This document shows positions 37,554 to 48,895 of a stretch of 58,209 bases of DNA, one piece after another. The stretch is taken from the NCBI GenBank assembly GCA_025201765.1, contig MU623513.1:1-58209 (forward strand), read 5' to 3'. The notes under the pieces were generated by a model that ran no database searches, was not told the DNA's origin, and was given only the letters and a program-made list of their open reading frames with translations. Each line of letters starts with the position of its first letter. Position 1 is the first letter of the stretch. Position numbers and translations under genes: made by a program. The DNA comes from Daldinia sp. FL1419. Taxonomy: Eukaryota; Ascomycota; Sordariomycetes; Xylariales; Hypoxylaceae.

Positions 37554-37850
37554 ATGGCCCAGGGAGCCGTCAAAACCAAGAAGTCTGGCTCGTCGGCGGC
37601 CACGGCGCGAAAGGCCAAGCCCCAGCCGCCGAAGACGAAGAAGGGCGCGCGCGTGACTAAGGCGAAGAGCACTTCGGCCGCGGATAAGATGCAGCAGCGC
37701 CTGGCGGCGGGGCTGACAGCTAAGACGGAGAGATTGTTGGGCGAGAGGGCGGGACATTTGGAGTTGATTGGGAAGGGGAGGTTGAAGGGCGCGGAGAAGG
37801 ATAAGGATAGGGATGGGAAGCCGAAGGGGGGAAGTAGGAAGTTTGGTTGA
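37554..37850 (+). CDS. DUF2462 / L10K (UPF0390) small basic protein
   Basis: An intronless 98-residue frame starting MAQGAVKTKK. It is very rich in Lys, Arg, Ala and Gly. The MAQG start, the Lys-rich first half and the end RKFG match the DUF2462 family, known as Leydig cell tumour 10 kDa protein homologue in animals. The family is thought to be nuclear or nucleolar; its molecular job is not clear. The coding part is strongly GC-biased compared with the flanks, as expected from its composition. Confidence 0.8.
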   Translation: MAQGAVKTKKSGSSAATARKAKPQPPKTKKGARVTKAKSTSAADKMQQRLAAGLTAKTERLLGERAGHLELIGKGRLKGAEKDKDRDGKPKGGSRKFG

Positions 37851-38421
37851 GGGGGGGATGGCGAGTGCTGCTACTATGTTCAATTCACCCTTCACGTAGT
37901 ATTGTCAAATTGACTGCGGTGGATGGATCCAACTTGGAGTTAATGATCTACGATTTATGGCCTGTTAGGTGGTTTAATCGACTACTACTACGACGAATTA
38001 AACGATCGATTCACGAATAGCGAGCACATCAGCCCTAGGTAGGAATAGGGACGGCTCTATTTGGAAACCACGGCGTGGAATCGGTTTACCTATCTTGGTA
38101 TTCTTGCTCGGCAGAAGACTTGTCTCTGAGATCTCTTACAGCATACGGCACTGGGAGACGATATGGTACCAATAACCTACTATTACGAAGGGGATTCTTC
38201 AAAGAGACTCCTTGATTAGGATTCCCCGAATACGATATATATCTGGCAATACCACGAATTAGTCAAGGTAGAGATTATATAGAGATGGTTTTTTTCAGGA
38301 GATCAACGAGATGAAAAAAAAAAAAAAAAAAAAAGATTTTGCCATTATCTCTCAACATCTTTCTTTTTAATACCCAAGTTCATCCACCTCGATTTAATCT
38401 ATGCCGTCCATCGCGATAACT
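37851..38421. other. Convergent 3' region with poly-A tract
   Basis: Lies between convergent genes. It includes a run of 21 A residues at 38314-38334. No gene is seen. Confidence 0.6.
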
Positions 38422-40154
38422 TTACTGACTACCTCCCTCCTTCCACTCCTTCGTTATCCCAGCTAGCCTCTCTTTGACAAACGCCAAATCCTCATCAACA
38501 TTAACTCGCCAACTGGATACGGCGATACGACATGCAGGACGTCCCTCCCATTTCGTCCCGCTGACGTACCACTCCCCTGACGACTGTATCTTCTCCACTA
38601 ATTTCTCGTTCAGCCCGGCGTCTCTCGCGCGGAATAGTACTACTATATGCGTGTTTTCTTCCTCCTTCTCCCCTTTACTCTTCTGCTCTTCCGTAAGAGC
38701 GGGTAAGAACTCATAATCGTCTTTCAGTTCCGGATCTCGGGCAACCGCGCCTGCAACCCCTCGGGCGAGCCGTACCATACGCGCTAACATGTCGGCTAGG
38801 CCGGCCGCGCCCTCGCTGAGTAGAACTGCGTAGACAGGTAATGCACGAAAACGTCGCGAGTTCTCGAGTCCGATATTAAGGGGACTAGGGATCACAGGGC
38901 CGGAGGAAGTAGAAGGAGTGGAAAGGTATACTGCGTTGGGGTTTTGGAAAACAGCTTGCGGGATAGTGGTGGTGCGGGTGAAGAATATGCCGGTGTCGTA
39001 GGGCTATAAGGTGGTTAGTTGGTAGTTTCGAATAGGAGGTGGGGGGGAAGTAAATGAAAGAGACAATATACGGCGTACGACGTTTAGAAGCTTATGTCCG
39101 TCCACGGTGATGCTGTCCGCAAGCTCAACCCCGGCCGTAAACTCCCGGAGCCGGGCGAACTCGTCTGTTGCCGGTAGGGCGCGGGCGAAGATTCCGAATG
39201 CTAGATATTGTTAGTCGTTAGTCGGGAAAGGCGCATAGACTCGTAGATATGAGGGTAATAAAACATACCGCCATCGACATGTATCCATGCCTTATACCTA
39301 TCCGCCAACTCCCGTAGCTTCTTCATATCATCAAAGCAAGTCGTCGCAAACCTCCCCGTATTCACCTCCCCAGCACTGACAGCCACAATACTGGCAACAC
39401 CCTCGCGCTGCAACTCCTGCTCCACAGCTTCTAAATCTAACCTCCAGGGCTCAGCCTTACTATACCGTAACTCCTTGACTGCACGCCTTCCTAGTCCCAC
39501 GACAGATGCGGCTTTGGAGAGTGAGCTGTGGCCCATACTCGTCAGGACCTGGATCTCTTTGACGCCCGCGGCCTCACACGCTCCAAGAAGACCCAACTCG
39601 CCCACGCCCTCCGTGCTCCCGGGCGGCAAGCGCGCCGTAATCACCGCTTCGCGACCACACGCCAACCCGAGGACATTACTCGCCGTCGCCCCTGTCGTAA
39701 ACGTCCTACCCTTCCACCTCTCCTCCCCATTCCCACCCCCCTCCAAATCCAACCCCAACACTTTAATCAGCAACCGCAGCGCCACATCCTCAACCTCCGT
39801 GGCCACGCTCTGCGCCGGCAGATGCACCTGCAGGCTATTGTCCAGCGCGGAGACCAAGTTGTCCGCGGCCTCGGCGACGGGCAGCGTCGACCCCGTGACG
39901 AACCCGTAGTACCGCCCGCTGAGGTTGTGCCCGGCGACCGCGGGCGCGATGTCGGCTGTTAGGTGGGCGAGGGTGGCGGCGGGGCCGATGCCGGTTAGGG
40001 CGGAGGGGGAGGAGGGGAGGGGCAGGGAGGAGCGCGCGTGGGAGAGGGCGGATGGGGTGGGGAGGGTTCGAGGGGATTGGGATTGAGGGTGAGAGAGACA
40101 GAGGGAGGTGCGGATTTGGGTGTAAGACGTCGTGAGGAAGGTGTGTGTGTCCAT
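38422..40154 (-). CDS. PLP-dependent decarboxylase (group II, aromatic-L-amino-acid/glutamate decarboxylase-like)
   Basis: Exons 40154-39269, 39200-39079 and 39003-38422 give about 529 residues; introns of 68 and 75 bp are phase-correct. The fold-type I features of group II decarboxylases are in order: SGRYYGFVTGS near residue 80, TTGATASN (substrate and phosphate region), SVGHS-like TSMGHSSLSKAA, AGEVNTGRF, HVDGAFG (PLP-pyridine Asp, recovered only by splicing) and DGHK with Lys332 as the Schiff-base lysine. It should act on an amino acid in the cytosol, but the substrate cannot be read; such proteins are often annotated loosely as diaminobutyrate or tyrosine decarboxylase-like. The Ser/Pro-rich N terminus is variable. 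Confidence 0.88.
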
Positions 40155-40958
40155 CGTAGATATCGGTAGCTGATGTTTGTATACAATGCTATAGGTAGTA
40201 ATTGTGTAGCTTGTAAATACGTCTCTTACATATGCGACTTTCCGCGAACACGCAAGCGGCCAGTTCGGGGGTATATATAATTATACCTCTTAGCAAAAAC
40301 CAATCCAATTGAGCTAGAATGGGTCACAAAGCATACAATCTCAGCTCCAACTGCAACGAGTATAGGTAGGTAGGTAGGTAAGGTAAGCTTCCAGCCTCGA
40401 AATTTTTATATTCCCTTACTCAGAAATTTACGTGATCTCAGCCGGTCTATCGATCGCAAAGTCTTGCCTCCCGCCGGCGACGAAACTGGAGCCGCTAAGC
40501 TAGGCTTGCCGTCTAAGGGGTAAAACTTCCTATTTGGATTTCTTGTTTGTAACTCTGTGCTTATAGGGATAGAAGTGCGGAATAAGGGAGCGCAGAACCT
40601 TGGGTCGCTTTCCTTCCTTATAGAGGAATTAGGTTGTGATGCTATTGGATGGCGGGGCGTATGCCATGTAACGTATAATATGGCTCTCTATTTGCTGGGT
40701 GTGGTTTTACTAGATCTCGGGTAGCCGCTCAGGCGAGGTTATCTTGGATGTTACCCAACCTTTTGATGCTTTTATCATCTACAACATCATTCTCGACACT
40801 GACTTTTTTTTATGCATTAGGAAAGGCTTGAACGCGTAGGTAGGTTTGGGAGTGTGAAGAGAGTTGAGGCTCATATCACGATACCCATTTGGTAGTGTTA
40901 TGGCGAGCTATACTCATCATACCAAACATCTCATTGATTCTTCTTCTACGAATTGTCG
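40155..40958. other. Intergenic with TAGG microsatellite
   Basis: Holds a perfect (TAGG)4-5 run at about 40361-40380 and the upstream region of the decarboxylase gene. No gene is seen. Confidence 0.55.
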
Positions 40959-41740
40959 TTAAGCCTTCCTCACTAGCCAAGCCAACTCTTCCACCTTCTC
41001 GGGACTAACCAACTTCCGAAACTCTTCCGTATTCAAAAAGTCGTGGTCACAGAATTCGAACCCCGGAACCACTGTTTCTGATATCAAGAGTCCGCCGCTC
41101 GTCTTCTCACTAGCACTGGCATCATCCGGAAGCAGGAAGCTGGCCTTGAACTTGCCACCCTCGACGATCCATTGCAACTTCTCGCCGTTGGCAACGTCCG
41201 GACCGACGGTGAACGTCTCGATTCTCTTTCCGCCACCGGGAAGGTCCGGCTCGTCGGCATGTATTAGCACGTACACACCGCGGCCTCGGTGTAGGGTATG
41301 TACGGTCCTACCCCGATTCCGGTGAAAGTTGCCTTGAGGCGACTGAGGGGTCAGATAGTAGAATATAGTAGTCGAGGCATTGCGGTGAGCCGGGTCGAAG
41401 CCTGGTCTCTGTGGCACAAGAGACGATGCTGGAGTTTGCGGGAAAGGAGAAGGTATGAGAAGAGGATCACGCTAGTCAGGGGTTTATGTTAGTCGCTGTT
41501 TAAGACGAAGGCCTCGCCGTGAGAGGACTGGACTTGTAATGAGAGGTTGGGTTTGGGAGTTTACTGGTGACTGCTAGAGAATCACTCTCTCTAAAAACCT
41601 ACATCAGTTTCGACGAAATATCCGCCCTCGATATGAGGTTCTAACGAGAGAGCCTTGATAACGGTCTGAGTAGACGCGGGTTCCGAGGCGGCTGAAGGAA
41701 GACCTGCCGGAAACGACGGTTTAAGTTCTACGGTCGACAT
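40959..41740 (-). CDS. Cupin of the DUF985 family
   Basis: Exons 41740-41603 and 41471-40959 (131-bp intron, phase 0) give about 216 residues. Residues 33-46 (LEPHIEGGYFVETD) and the spliced continuation RDPLLIPSPF match the hallmark LxPHPEGGYFRETxR start of DUF985 cupins. NASTTIFYYLTP, then HRNRGRTVHTLHRG, GGKFKASFLLP and VPGFEFCDHDF form the jelly-roll strands. The family is widespread in bacteria and fungi, and its reaction is not settled; a sugar-epimerase-like fold is usual. It is probably cytosolic, with no signal peptide. The ATG chosen is the only one in frame after the T-rich leader. Confidence 0.88.
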
Positions 41741-41863
41741 GATTTTTTTGATTTTTTTTTTAATAAGTTGCAGCATGTATAAAAAAAAGAAAAAAAAAGA
41801 CGTCACATATAAAACCTCATAGTAACACAACAGCCATCGAGTGCGCATAGAGCCATATTATAC

Positions 41864-42188
41864 TCATACCCAGCCCGGCGGAACGCCTTCGATGGCCTCA
41901 CCGCTAACAATACAAAAGAAACCCACGCTCGGGTCCATTCGTCTCGTCGTCATCGTCGAGATAAGCCCTGGAGCTCTGATTCCCTGTCCTTTACGAGTTA
42001 AATCCGGGTACCCTATGCACATAAAACAGTCACATAAATAGGAAGTGTAAGCACGAAATACGCTTAAAATAAGGGGAATGCCGGTCGACAACGTGGATGG
42101 CTTCGTCACGCAGCTGTCCGACGTCTGGTCGCGGACTGTCGATGTTGAAGAAGGAACCAATTGAAAGGTACGGATCCGCGGATTCGGG
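41864..42188 (-). CDS. Two terminal exons of an unrecognised gene (5' end unresolved)
   Basis: Exons 42188-42062 and 42012-41864, joined over a 49-bp intron (GTATTT..CATAG), encode about 91 residues. They contain PYLSIGSFFNIDSPRPDVGQ, EAIHVVDRHSPYFKRYPDL, GQGIRAPGLISTM and a stretch ending GVPPGWV. The text is protein-like throughout and the splice keeps phase. An acceptor (CTATCAG) directly before 42188 implies an upstream exon, but none with an ATG could be found; a GTATGT donor near 42261 is a candidate. It ends 124 bp before the cupin ATG on the same strand. I do not recognise the family. It could be a 5'-truncated remnant. Confidence 0.5.
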
Positions 42189-42261
42189 CTGATAGGCTTA
42201 TTATTACAGAGGGGGTCATGTAAGCTGGCTGGCTGGTACATAGGTACCTAGGGAAGGCTAC

Positions 42262-43188
42262 ATACTGTAAAGTGGGTGCTAAACTAAAAGCTAGGTTCAG
42301 CTCGGTTAGGCGTTATAACAGATTAACGGTTGGTACGGCTACACTATCTGACTATGTACAACACCGGGGATATGCTAGGTACATGTCTTTGCTGGTCTGC
42401 GCGGTCTGCGCTTGCCCACCTTTTGCAATAGAACACGGTTTAGCGGAAGGCACGGTGCTTTCCAAGGTCTATACTTTCTAGAATCTAATCAAGTAACCTA
42501 GGCACCTCTATTATTTTTAGGTGGGTTTTCCCAGTTTGCCTCCTTTTAATTTTTTACGGGGTTTCTACCCAAGTTTAGGTACTTGCAGTTCGTACATAAG
42601 TTCAAAAAAGGCATTGCGATCCTACATAGGTCCAGACCCGTCTGATGCGTCTGATGCCCCGTCGATCCTTTCTTCAATCTTCATACTTCGTTTTGGAGTC
42701 GAAAATGACTTAGGAAAATACACTTCCTACTCTTTCTTCCTCTAGTTTCGTTTTGGTCCTCATTCGTCTTTTTTCCCTTCTTCCTCTTCTTTTAATTCGC
42801 CAGCCGACAAAAACACCCCAAGACCTTCGAGATTTATTTACCTTCAAGGTATAAAATAAACACTCGTATCGGCAAAGGGCGTCATCGTATACATTTCCAC
42901 GGTTCTTTTTATATCTGAAAACTCGCAAATCATAATGCTCAGTTCTAGCTGATGAAGACCCAATCCGAATTCAGGAAGAAGTAAACCCCCCTGGCCTATA
43001 TCCCAACAGCGACATACCCTCCTTCGGCTTCAGTCGTCTACCAACCTCCACGCGAATTTCCTAGTTTGTTGTTTGTCATAAGCCCAACTTTTTTTTTTTC
43101 AGCCGCGCGACGTTGCAACCGAAACTTATATTCGACAGATGCTCTCGTGAGCATCCAATTTTTCATATTCAAAGCAACGAGCGCAAAT
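42262..43188. other. Intergenic upstream of the ArfGAP gene
   Basis: No gene beyond a possible missing first exon of the minus-strand gene to the left. A pyrimidine-rich stretch (43087-43100) precedes the ArfGAP start. Confidence 0.5.
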
Positions 43189-45576
43189 ATGGCTGGGCTC
43201 ATGAGCAAGCGCCAACAGGCGCGAAATGAAAAGGTCTTACAAGATCTTGTACATAATGTACCAGGAAATAATTTTTGTGCCGATTGTCAAGCAAGAAATC
43301 CATGTATGTGCCACCCTCAAACATTACACTTCCATCTTATTTTCTTGTCATACCGAAATTTAATTTATAAAACTAACTTGAGTCCTTTTTAGCTTGGGCA
43401 TCATGGAATGTACGTGTTTCAAAGCCACCTCCGTCACGATCATCGTATATATATACATATATCTTAACTGTCACACAAATTACCTACGCCCGACAAAATA
43501 GACCACAAACTCGGCGCTAATATGGTTGTAGTTAGGTGTTTTTCTCTGCATGCGATGCGCAGCCATTCATCGGAAGTTGGGCACACATATCTCCAAAGTT
43601 AAATCGCTCAGCATGGATAGCTGGTCTAACGATCAAGTCGAGGTACAAAGTCATCTCTCAGCTTCCCGACAAGTAGGGTTCGCTCCAGTCTTTACTAACT
43701 ATGTTAGTAGAGCATGAAGCGAGTGGGAAACGACGCGTCCAACAAGATTTACAATCCTCAGAATAAGAAACCGCCGGTCCCTATCGATGCCGACGAAGCT
43801 GATTCCGCCATGGAACGATTTATCCGAGCTAAATACGTGCAGAAGGCCGTGAACGGTACGAAAAAGCATAATACTGGAAGTTCGGACGAAGGTACTCCGC
43901 CGCCGTTACCGCCAAAGACTGGCAGTCGTTTCTTTTCCTTTCGGTCGAAGAAGGAAACACGTCCGCGCGAAAGTGTTTTCGGTGCCCATGACCCTCCGCG
44001 AAGTCCTGATCAATCGCGTAGCAAGGCTCCCAAGGTCTTCGGAGCTAGCGTACAACAAGACACTCTGGAGGATACCGCACAGAAGTTAACACAGCTCAGG
44101 GATATGGGATTTATGGATGATAAACGCAACGCCATGATTTTAAAGGGCGTCAATGGTAACCTTGAGAAGACTATAGAAGCATTGGTGCGACTAGGGGAAG
44201 GTGGAGGAGCAGCCCCGTTATCTCTATCAAATCGTGATAGTTCTATACCTCCTCCGACCTCCAGGTCACTAACGCCTCAGCCCCGGACCCCGAGAACTGC
44301 GCCTTCCATCGGGCTGTCGAGGTCTAGCCCACCGAACACAGCGCCGAGCCCGGCTAGCCCTGTCTCAAACAACCCCTGGGACATAAAGCCTGCCCAACCT
44401 CAGTCAGCGCAGTCGACAGGAACCTTGCAGAATAGAAACCCCTTTTACACTACGAATCCATTCGGAATGCCGAATCAGCAAGCCGATTTCAATTTAAACC
44501 AGAGCCTGCAGAATCTGTCTATAGCACCACCGCCTCAAACACTCTTCCCGCACCATACCGGAGGAGTAACGTCTCCTCAGCCTATACCGCAGTCTTTCTA
44601 TTCGCAGCCAATGACCCCGCCAATGCCGCAAACACAGAGTTTCGTGCAGCCCTCATTCTCTAGCAGTCAGACCTATCCTCAGCTGACTCCTCAGTTAACC
44701 GGACAGCCATCACAGAGCTACAACCCGTTCCTCCAGGCCCCTGCAAATCCGCAGCCCTCACTTTCATTAAATACTTCCCCTTTCCAGAACCAGAACCAGA
44801 ACCAGGGCTCACTTGCAAATAACCCTTTCACTAGATCTCCTACTAGAATGGCGTCGCCAACAGCTCTAAACCAGATACCCGAGCAGTCGCAACAGAACTA
44901 CTATAATTCGCCTCACTCTGCATTCGCGAGCAATCCGTTCTTCGCATCAAGCCAGCCTGCACAAGCGCCTGCCCCTGCTGCGATGTCTCAGCCAACCCAA
45001 CAAGCGTGGTACGATCAGCAACCCTTTGCGCAAGTGGCAGCCCAGCCGGTGTACCAGCAACAGCAACAACAACAGCAACAGCAGCAGCAGCAGCCGCCTC
45101 AGCAACAACAGCAACCCCAGCAGTTCCAACAATTTCAGCAACCTCAGCAGTTTCAACAACCCCAACAACTTCAGCAACCCCAACAGCCTCAGCAGCCTCA
45201 GAGGCCGGATACCGCTTCAATTATGGCTCTGTACAATTACCCTCAGCTGGCCCCAGCTCGTCCGCAGGCACAAGATCAGAACACCCATAATACGCAGGTA
45301 AACCAAACAGTTCCCGCACTAGCGCAGCCGCAGGCACCTACACAACAAAATACATCATCTTTACCGGGAAGTAAAAACCCCTTTATGCACAGTGCCGCAA
45401 CTCCTGTTCCAGCTGCAAATGCAGCTCCCTCGCCGTTCGCGGCACCCAGTAATCCTAATCCAGTTTCCTCAGGTGCTAAGAGCCGAGAGAGCATGACTCT
45501 TGGAATGGAAATGGCTTGGAATAATGGTCGACATAGCCCAGACGCATTTGCAAGTCTGAGTGCGAGGAGCAGTTAG
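43189..45576 (+). CDS. ArfGAP domain protein with UBA domain and NPF motifs (Ucp3/Gts1-like)
   Basis: Exons 43189-43303, 43393-43409 (17 nt), 43532-43642 and 43711-45576 give about 702 residues. The ArfGAP zinc finger CX2CX16CX2C uses Cys30, 33, 50 and 53, and the arginine finger is in IHRKLG (Arg58). The 17-nt exon supplies the conserved WASWN. A UBA domain lies at about 200-245 (LTQLRDMGFMDDKRNAMI). The C-terminal half is Gln/Pro-rich with six NPF motifs, which bind EH domains, and a polyglutamine tract around 45054-45105. The order ArfGAP-UBA-Gln-rich/NPF is that of S. pombe Ucp3 and is close to yeast Gts1. It should stimulate GTP hydrolysis on Arf and act in endocytosis and Golgi traffic. 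Confidence 0.9.
45054..45210 (+). repeat. CAG/CAA-rich polyglutamine tract
   Basis: Interrupted CAG and CAA codons inside the ArfGAP gene encode about 13 consecutive Gln, then PQQ/FQQ repeats. Mixed codons suggest a long-standing protein feature more than a fresh expansion. It creates long spurious frames on both strands. Confidence 0.85.
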
Positions 45577-45763
45577 ATAGATTCGCTGCACATGAGTGTA
45601 TATATAACAAATAATAATCACAAGGTGTATCATAATAAAGATGAAAATTTAGGAAGTATATATCCCAGTTGTCGTGCTTATATTTTTTTATATTTAAATT
45701 TTTTTTATTTTTTTTATTTTTTATTTTTTTTTTTTTTTTGGCATAGCTGGATTCTACGACAAC

Positions 45764-47188
45764 CTACTTATGGATCTCTTTCAAGCTGAATTCCTCCCAC
45801 GGTATCTCTTCTAGGTTTTCGAAGCCCTGTCCTTCCGTTCTTACTACTTTACTCCAACCCCGGAGCAGAGCCCGCCAGTAACACATCTCGGCCGCGGGGC
45901 TAAAATACCCCCCACCATCGAACAGCTCCCGTTGCCGGCTCGCAATACCCTCAGCAACCTTGGGATGCTTCTCTAACCACTCGATCGTAGACTCGAGATC
46001 GCTCCAATCCGGTGCCACAAATACGATATTCGCCTCCTGGGGATCATACTCTTTGGGCCAAGCGGCCTTGACCCAAGCCGCCGGGTACGGCACCAATTTC
46101 CCCTCGGCAGTTTCAGAGGCAGTGCGCTTGACGCCATCGAGTTGGTAGCTAAACACCGGGCGAGCCAAATGCGTCAAATGCTGCATCCAAGCTATGGGCG
46201 GCGTGAGCACCACGCTCGCGCATAGCTGGTGGTACTGGAAACGACCGCTGTACGTCACGCCCTCGGTATGGAGAATATACTTATACCGGCAGAAGTCCTC
46301 AATCATAAGCGCGTTGCTCCCGTTCGCGGCCAGCGGCTCGATATCCGCCCACGGCTTTCCCCGCGCGGTAAGCACGAGGTCGTGGCGCAGGCGGGCGCCG
46401 CCGCGAGGGCTGTTGAACCAGGTCGTGCCGCGCCAGACGGCGCGCGGGTCTTTGTCCTGCCAGGAGGGGAGCCGGGATTCGAGGGCGGATATGGCGGCTG
46501 CGGCGCGCGGGAAGGAGCGCACGGAGGAGATGGGCCAGGAGTAGAAGCTGAAGTGGGGTATGGCGAAGAAGTGCTTGCCGGCGCCGTTGAAGGAGGGGTC
46601 GGAGGGGCGGGAGTAGGTCAGCGCGGGGGAGGTTGGGTCGTCGTTGTGGTTGAAGGAGAGGATCGTGGAGGGGAGGGGTTCGGTCCCGGGGGCGGTTAAG
46701 AGCGCGTTGGAGATTTGGTGGAGCGTCGCGGAGCGGTGCTGGAGCATGGCTTCGCCGAGGTCGACTCTTCGCGCGGAAGAGAGGATCGAGAGGTGGTTGT
46801 TGTGGATGCGGAGGATGGAGGGGGCGAGGTGGGAGCGGGGCAGGGGTAGCGTGAAGGGACCTTTGGAGAGGACGAGGTCGATTTCGTGGGTTAGGGAGGG
46901 GAAGATGGCAAGGCATTGGGTTGATCCTAGGGAGAGGTTGTTGAGGAGGGAGGGTGGTAAAGAGTTTTTGGTCCTTGTCTTCGAGTTGGATTTGGGGTTG
47001 GCGTGTGGATGAGCGGGTGGATGGGAGAACGCGTCGGCTGTGGAGGGGCGAGAAGAGTCGAGGTCTGGATCGGGAAGCAGGAGGAAGCAGTATAGCGCCA
47101 GGCATGTTACGGATAAGAGGACGATCTGGCGCAGGCGAGTTCGCGATAGGAAGGGTCGCCTGCTTGGTCGTATCGTCATTGCGCCCAT
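45764..47188 (-). CDS. CAP10 / GT90 family glycosyltransferase, type II membrane protein
   Basis: An intronless frame of 474 residues. A short cytosolic basic start is followed by one membrane helix (about 21-38, IVLLSVTCLALYCFLLL) and a Ser/Pro/Asn-rich stem, so the catalytic part faces the Golgi lumen. The C-terminal half has the CAP10 (GT90, DUF821) signatures: KDPRAVWRGTTWFNSPRGG, then FCRYKYILHTEGVTYSGRFQ and LCASVVLTPPIAW. In Cryptococcus, Cap10 is required for capsule and CAP59-type glycan making. In ascomycetes GT90 proteins are multicopy and largely uncharacterised, with xylosyl transfer suggested. The middle of the gene is GC-rich, which creates a long overlapping frame on the same strand. 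Confidence 0.88.
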   Translation of the reverse strand: MGAMTIRPSRRPFLSRTRLRQIVLLSVTCLALYCFLLLPDPDLDSSRPSTADAFSHPPAHPHANPKSNSKTRTKNSLPPSLLNNLSLGSTQCLAIFPSLTHEIDLVLSKGPFTLPLPRSHLAPSILRIHNNHLSILSSARRVDLGEAMLQHRSATLHQISNALLTAPGTEPLPSTILSFNHNDDPTSPALTYSRPSDPSFNGAGKHFFAIPHFSFYSWPISSVRSFPRAAAAISALESRLPSWQDKDPRAVWRGTTWFNSPRGGARLRHDLVLTARGKPWADIEPLAANGSNALMIEDFCRYKYILHTEGVTYSGRFQYHQLCASVVLTPPIAWMQHLTHLARPVFSYQLDGVKRTASETAEGKLVPYPAAWVKAAWPKEYDPQEANIVFVAPDWSDLESTIEWLEKHPKVAEGIASRQRELFDGGGYFSPAAEMCYWRALLRGWSKVVRTEGQGFENLEEIPWEEFSLKEIHK

Positions 47189-48026
47189 TGTCGCGAGTGG
47201 CCCATCTCAGGGGGTTTTTTTTTTTCAGTGTTTACTTCTTTTGAGACTTCTGGCGGCTTGTTTCTGGTGATGTCATAGCATATACTCTCAACGGTCTCGC
47301 TAAAAGATACTCAGAGTTATAAATCATATGTGATAAGTTATAGATATAAAAGCTATCCTGTAGTAATAACCAGACCCGTCAATTTAACAATTACATCTAT
47401 ACTATAAACTCATTCTAAAATTATAAGACTCAAAATAACGAGTCGCGTCTATATCTGTAAATCTGTTCACAAATCACAAGCTTCCCGGGACATCTGGCTC
47501 CGAGAGCGCGGGCGTGGCTGTTTCTGGGTATGGTATAGGTAAGGTAGGGAAGTAGGTAGCATCTTCAAGTGACCTCCAGCCAACCCATCGCGACTACGAC
47601 GTCGGATTCTGGGGTTGGTTCATGCGGTCCGCCGGGGCGGGAATGTCCAATCAAGTCGTGCATGAACACCCCCCCGGCTAGGTAGGTAGGGTACCCCGGA
47701 AATGCCTGGGAATGGCAGAGATGGAGGATCGGATTCAGTTCAGATTTGGTGTTGGTGGGACGTTGATGCATATAATAGGACGATATAGGTGGTATATCTT
47801 TGACTTTACCTACCAAGTGAACACACCCGATCAGTAAGAAACGGGCGAACTAACGAAGGTTAAGCTCGATTCATATGCGACCCCGGGTGGATCCCCCTTT
47901 TTTGTTCTAGTCTGGCTACACGATGGCGTCTTTTTTTTTTAGCCTGTCGTGCTAAGACCGGACTCCGAACTACGTACAAGCTGCATATATAAACGCAAAT
48001 ACGCAACCGATCCTCACATCACGTGG
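47189..48026. other. Intergenic, no gene seen
   Basis: The GT90 upstream region, then a TAGGTAGGTAGGGTACC tract near 47678-47694 and a T-run at 47931-47940. No coding frame of interest. Confidence 0.5.
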
Positions 48027-48099
48027 GGAGTCTTAGCTCAGTGGTACGAGCGAGGGATTGCAGATCCCTAGGTCGCCGGTTCGATCCCGGCAGGCTCCT
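48027..48099 (+). tRNA. tRNA-Cys (GCA)
   Basis: A 73-nt cloverleaf. The acceptor stem GGAGTCT pairs with AGGCTCC. The D-arm TAGCTCAGTGGTA, the anticodon loop TTGCAGA (anticodon GCA) and a T-arm GCCGGTTCGATCCCGGC are present. There is no intron. TTTTC follows directly, fitting a Pol III terminator. Confidence 0.95.
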
Positions 48100-48895
48100 T
48101 TTCATATTTAGAAGTTTGAACAAACTTCAACGACCTATTTTTGAGAAATTTCTCTGGGGGGTTTGAGATTGATTTCTAAGGTTTTGGTTTTTTGCTGCTA
48201 GTTAACTAACTTTTTTATTGCTGGTTCTATTCATCCAACCCACATACCAGTTTTGTATATCGGCTAACAAATGCAGACCCCATATTGTCGGTTTTGCATC
48301 TGAGTAACCTAACCTCAGATAACTTCGTATGAACCCGTGTGGGGCCTTATTCTATAAAAGAAATATATGGACAAGTTCATGAGCGAATAATGCCATGCAT
48401 TCAGACCACTAGGAACGTACGAGACAGCCTCTTTGTAAATGGCAGTTTTAGCTGCAGCGAGGCTTTTATATTTATCTATTACAATAAGATTCAGCGCTTA
48501 GGTGAGTGGTGCGAGAAACCCGCAGCCATATACCTATTCTAAGGAAAGAATCCCGCAAACCCAAGGTGAAAACGGTGCACGCTCCCGATATCTGCGGAAT
48601 ATTTCTATCGGTGATATTGTAGCGGAGTTAAGAAGTCTGTTAATAATTGGATCGGAATGAGCTCAAGGTGGTTATCCTGATCGGCGACCCCCGTTTGCCA
48701 ATGAGCGGCTTTGTCGGCTGGTCACCGATTGGCGGTTAGCCTTTTAACCCGCCGTCTTGGCGGTCTTGACTCTCGAGTGGCTTTATAGTCAGACTTTAGG
48801 TATCAATAGAGATTATAGGAATCAGGATATCCTTTGTTGATATATAGGACTTGAAAGAGTGGCCCGGATACATCTTTCATGCATGTAATTTCGAA
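48100..48895. other. Intergenic, no gene seen
   Basis: About 0.8 kb between the tRNA and the DUF3632-like gene. Short frames only. Confidence 0.5.

Noticed and set aside
39475..39962. 144-codon plus-strand frames opposite the decarboxylase
   Set aside because: They lie antisense to well-supported coding exons and have no domain.
44843..45301. Several 80-125 codon frames on both strands (Ala/Val, Leu, Ser/Asn, Thr/Ala-rich)
   Set aside because: They are other-frame readings of the CAG/CAA polyglutamine tract in the ArfGAP gene.
46299..47105. A 268-codon minus-strand frame rich in Pro, Arg and Leu
   Set aside because: It overlaps the CAP10/GT90 gene in another frame; its length comes from the high GC at third positions of that gene, and its residues show no domain.
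48027..48099. Intron-containing tRNA
   Set aside because: The 73-nt cloverleaf is complete without an intron.
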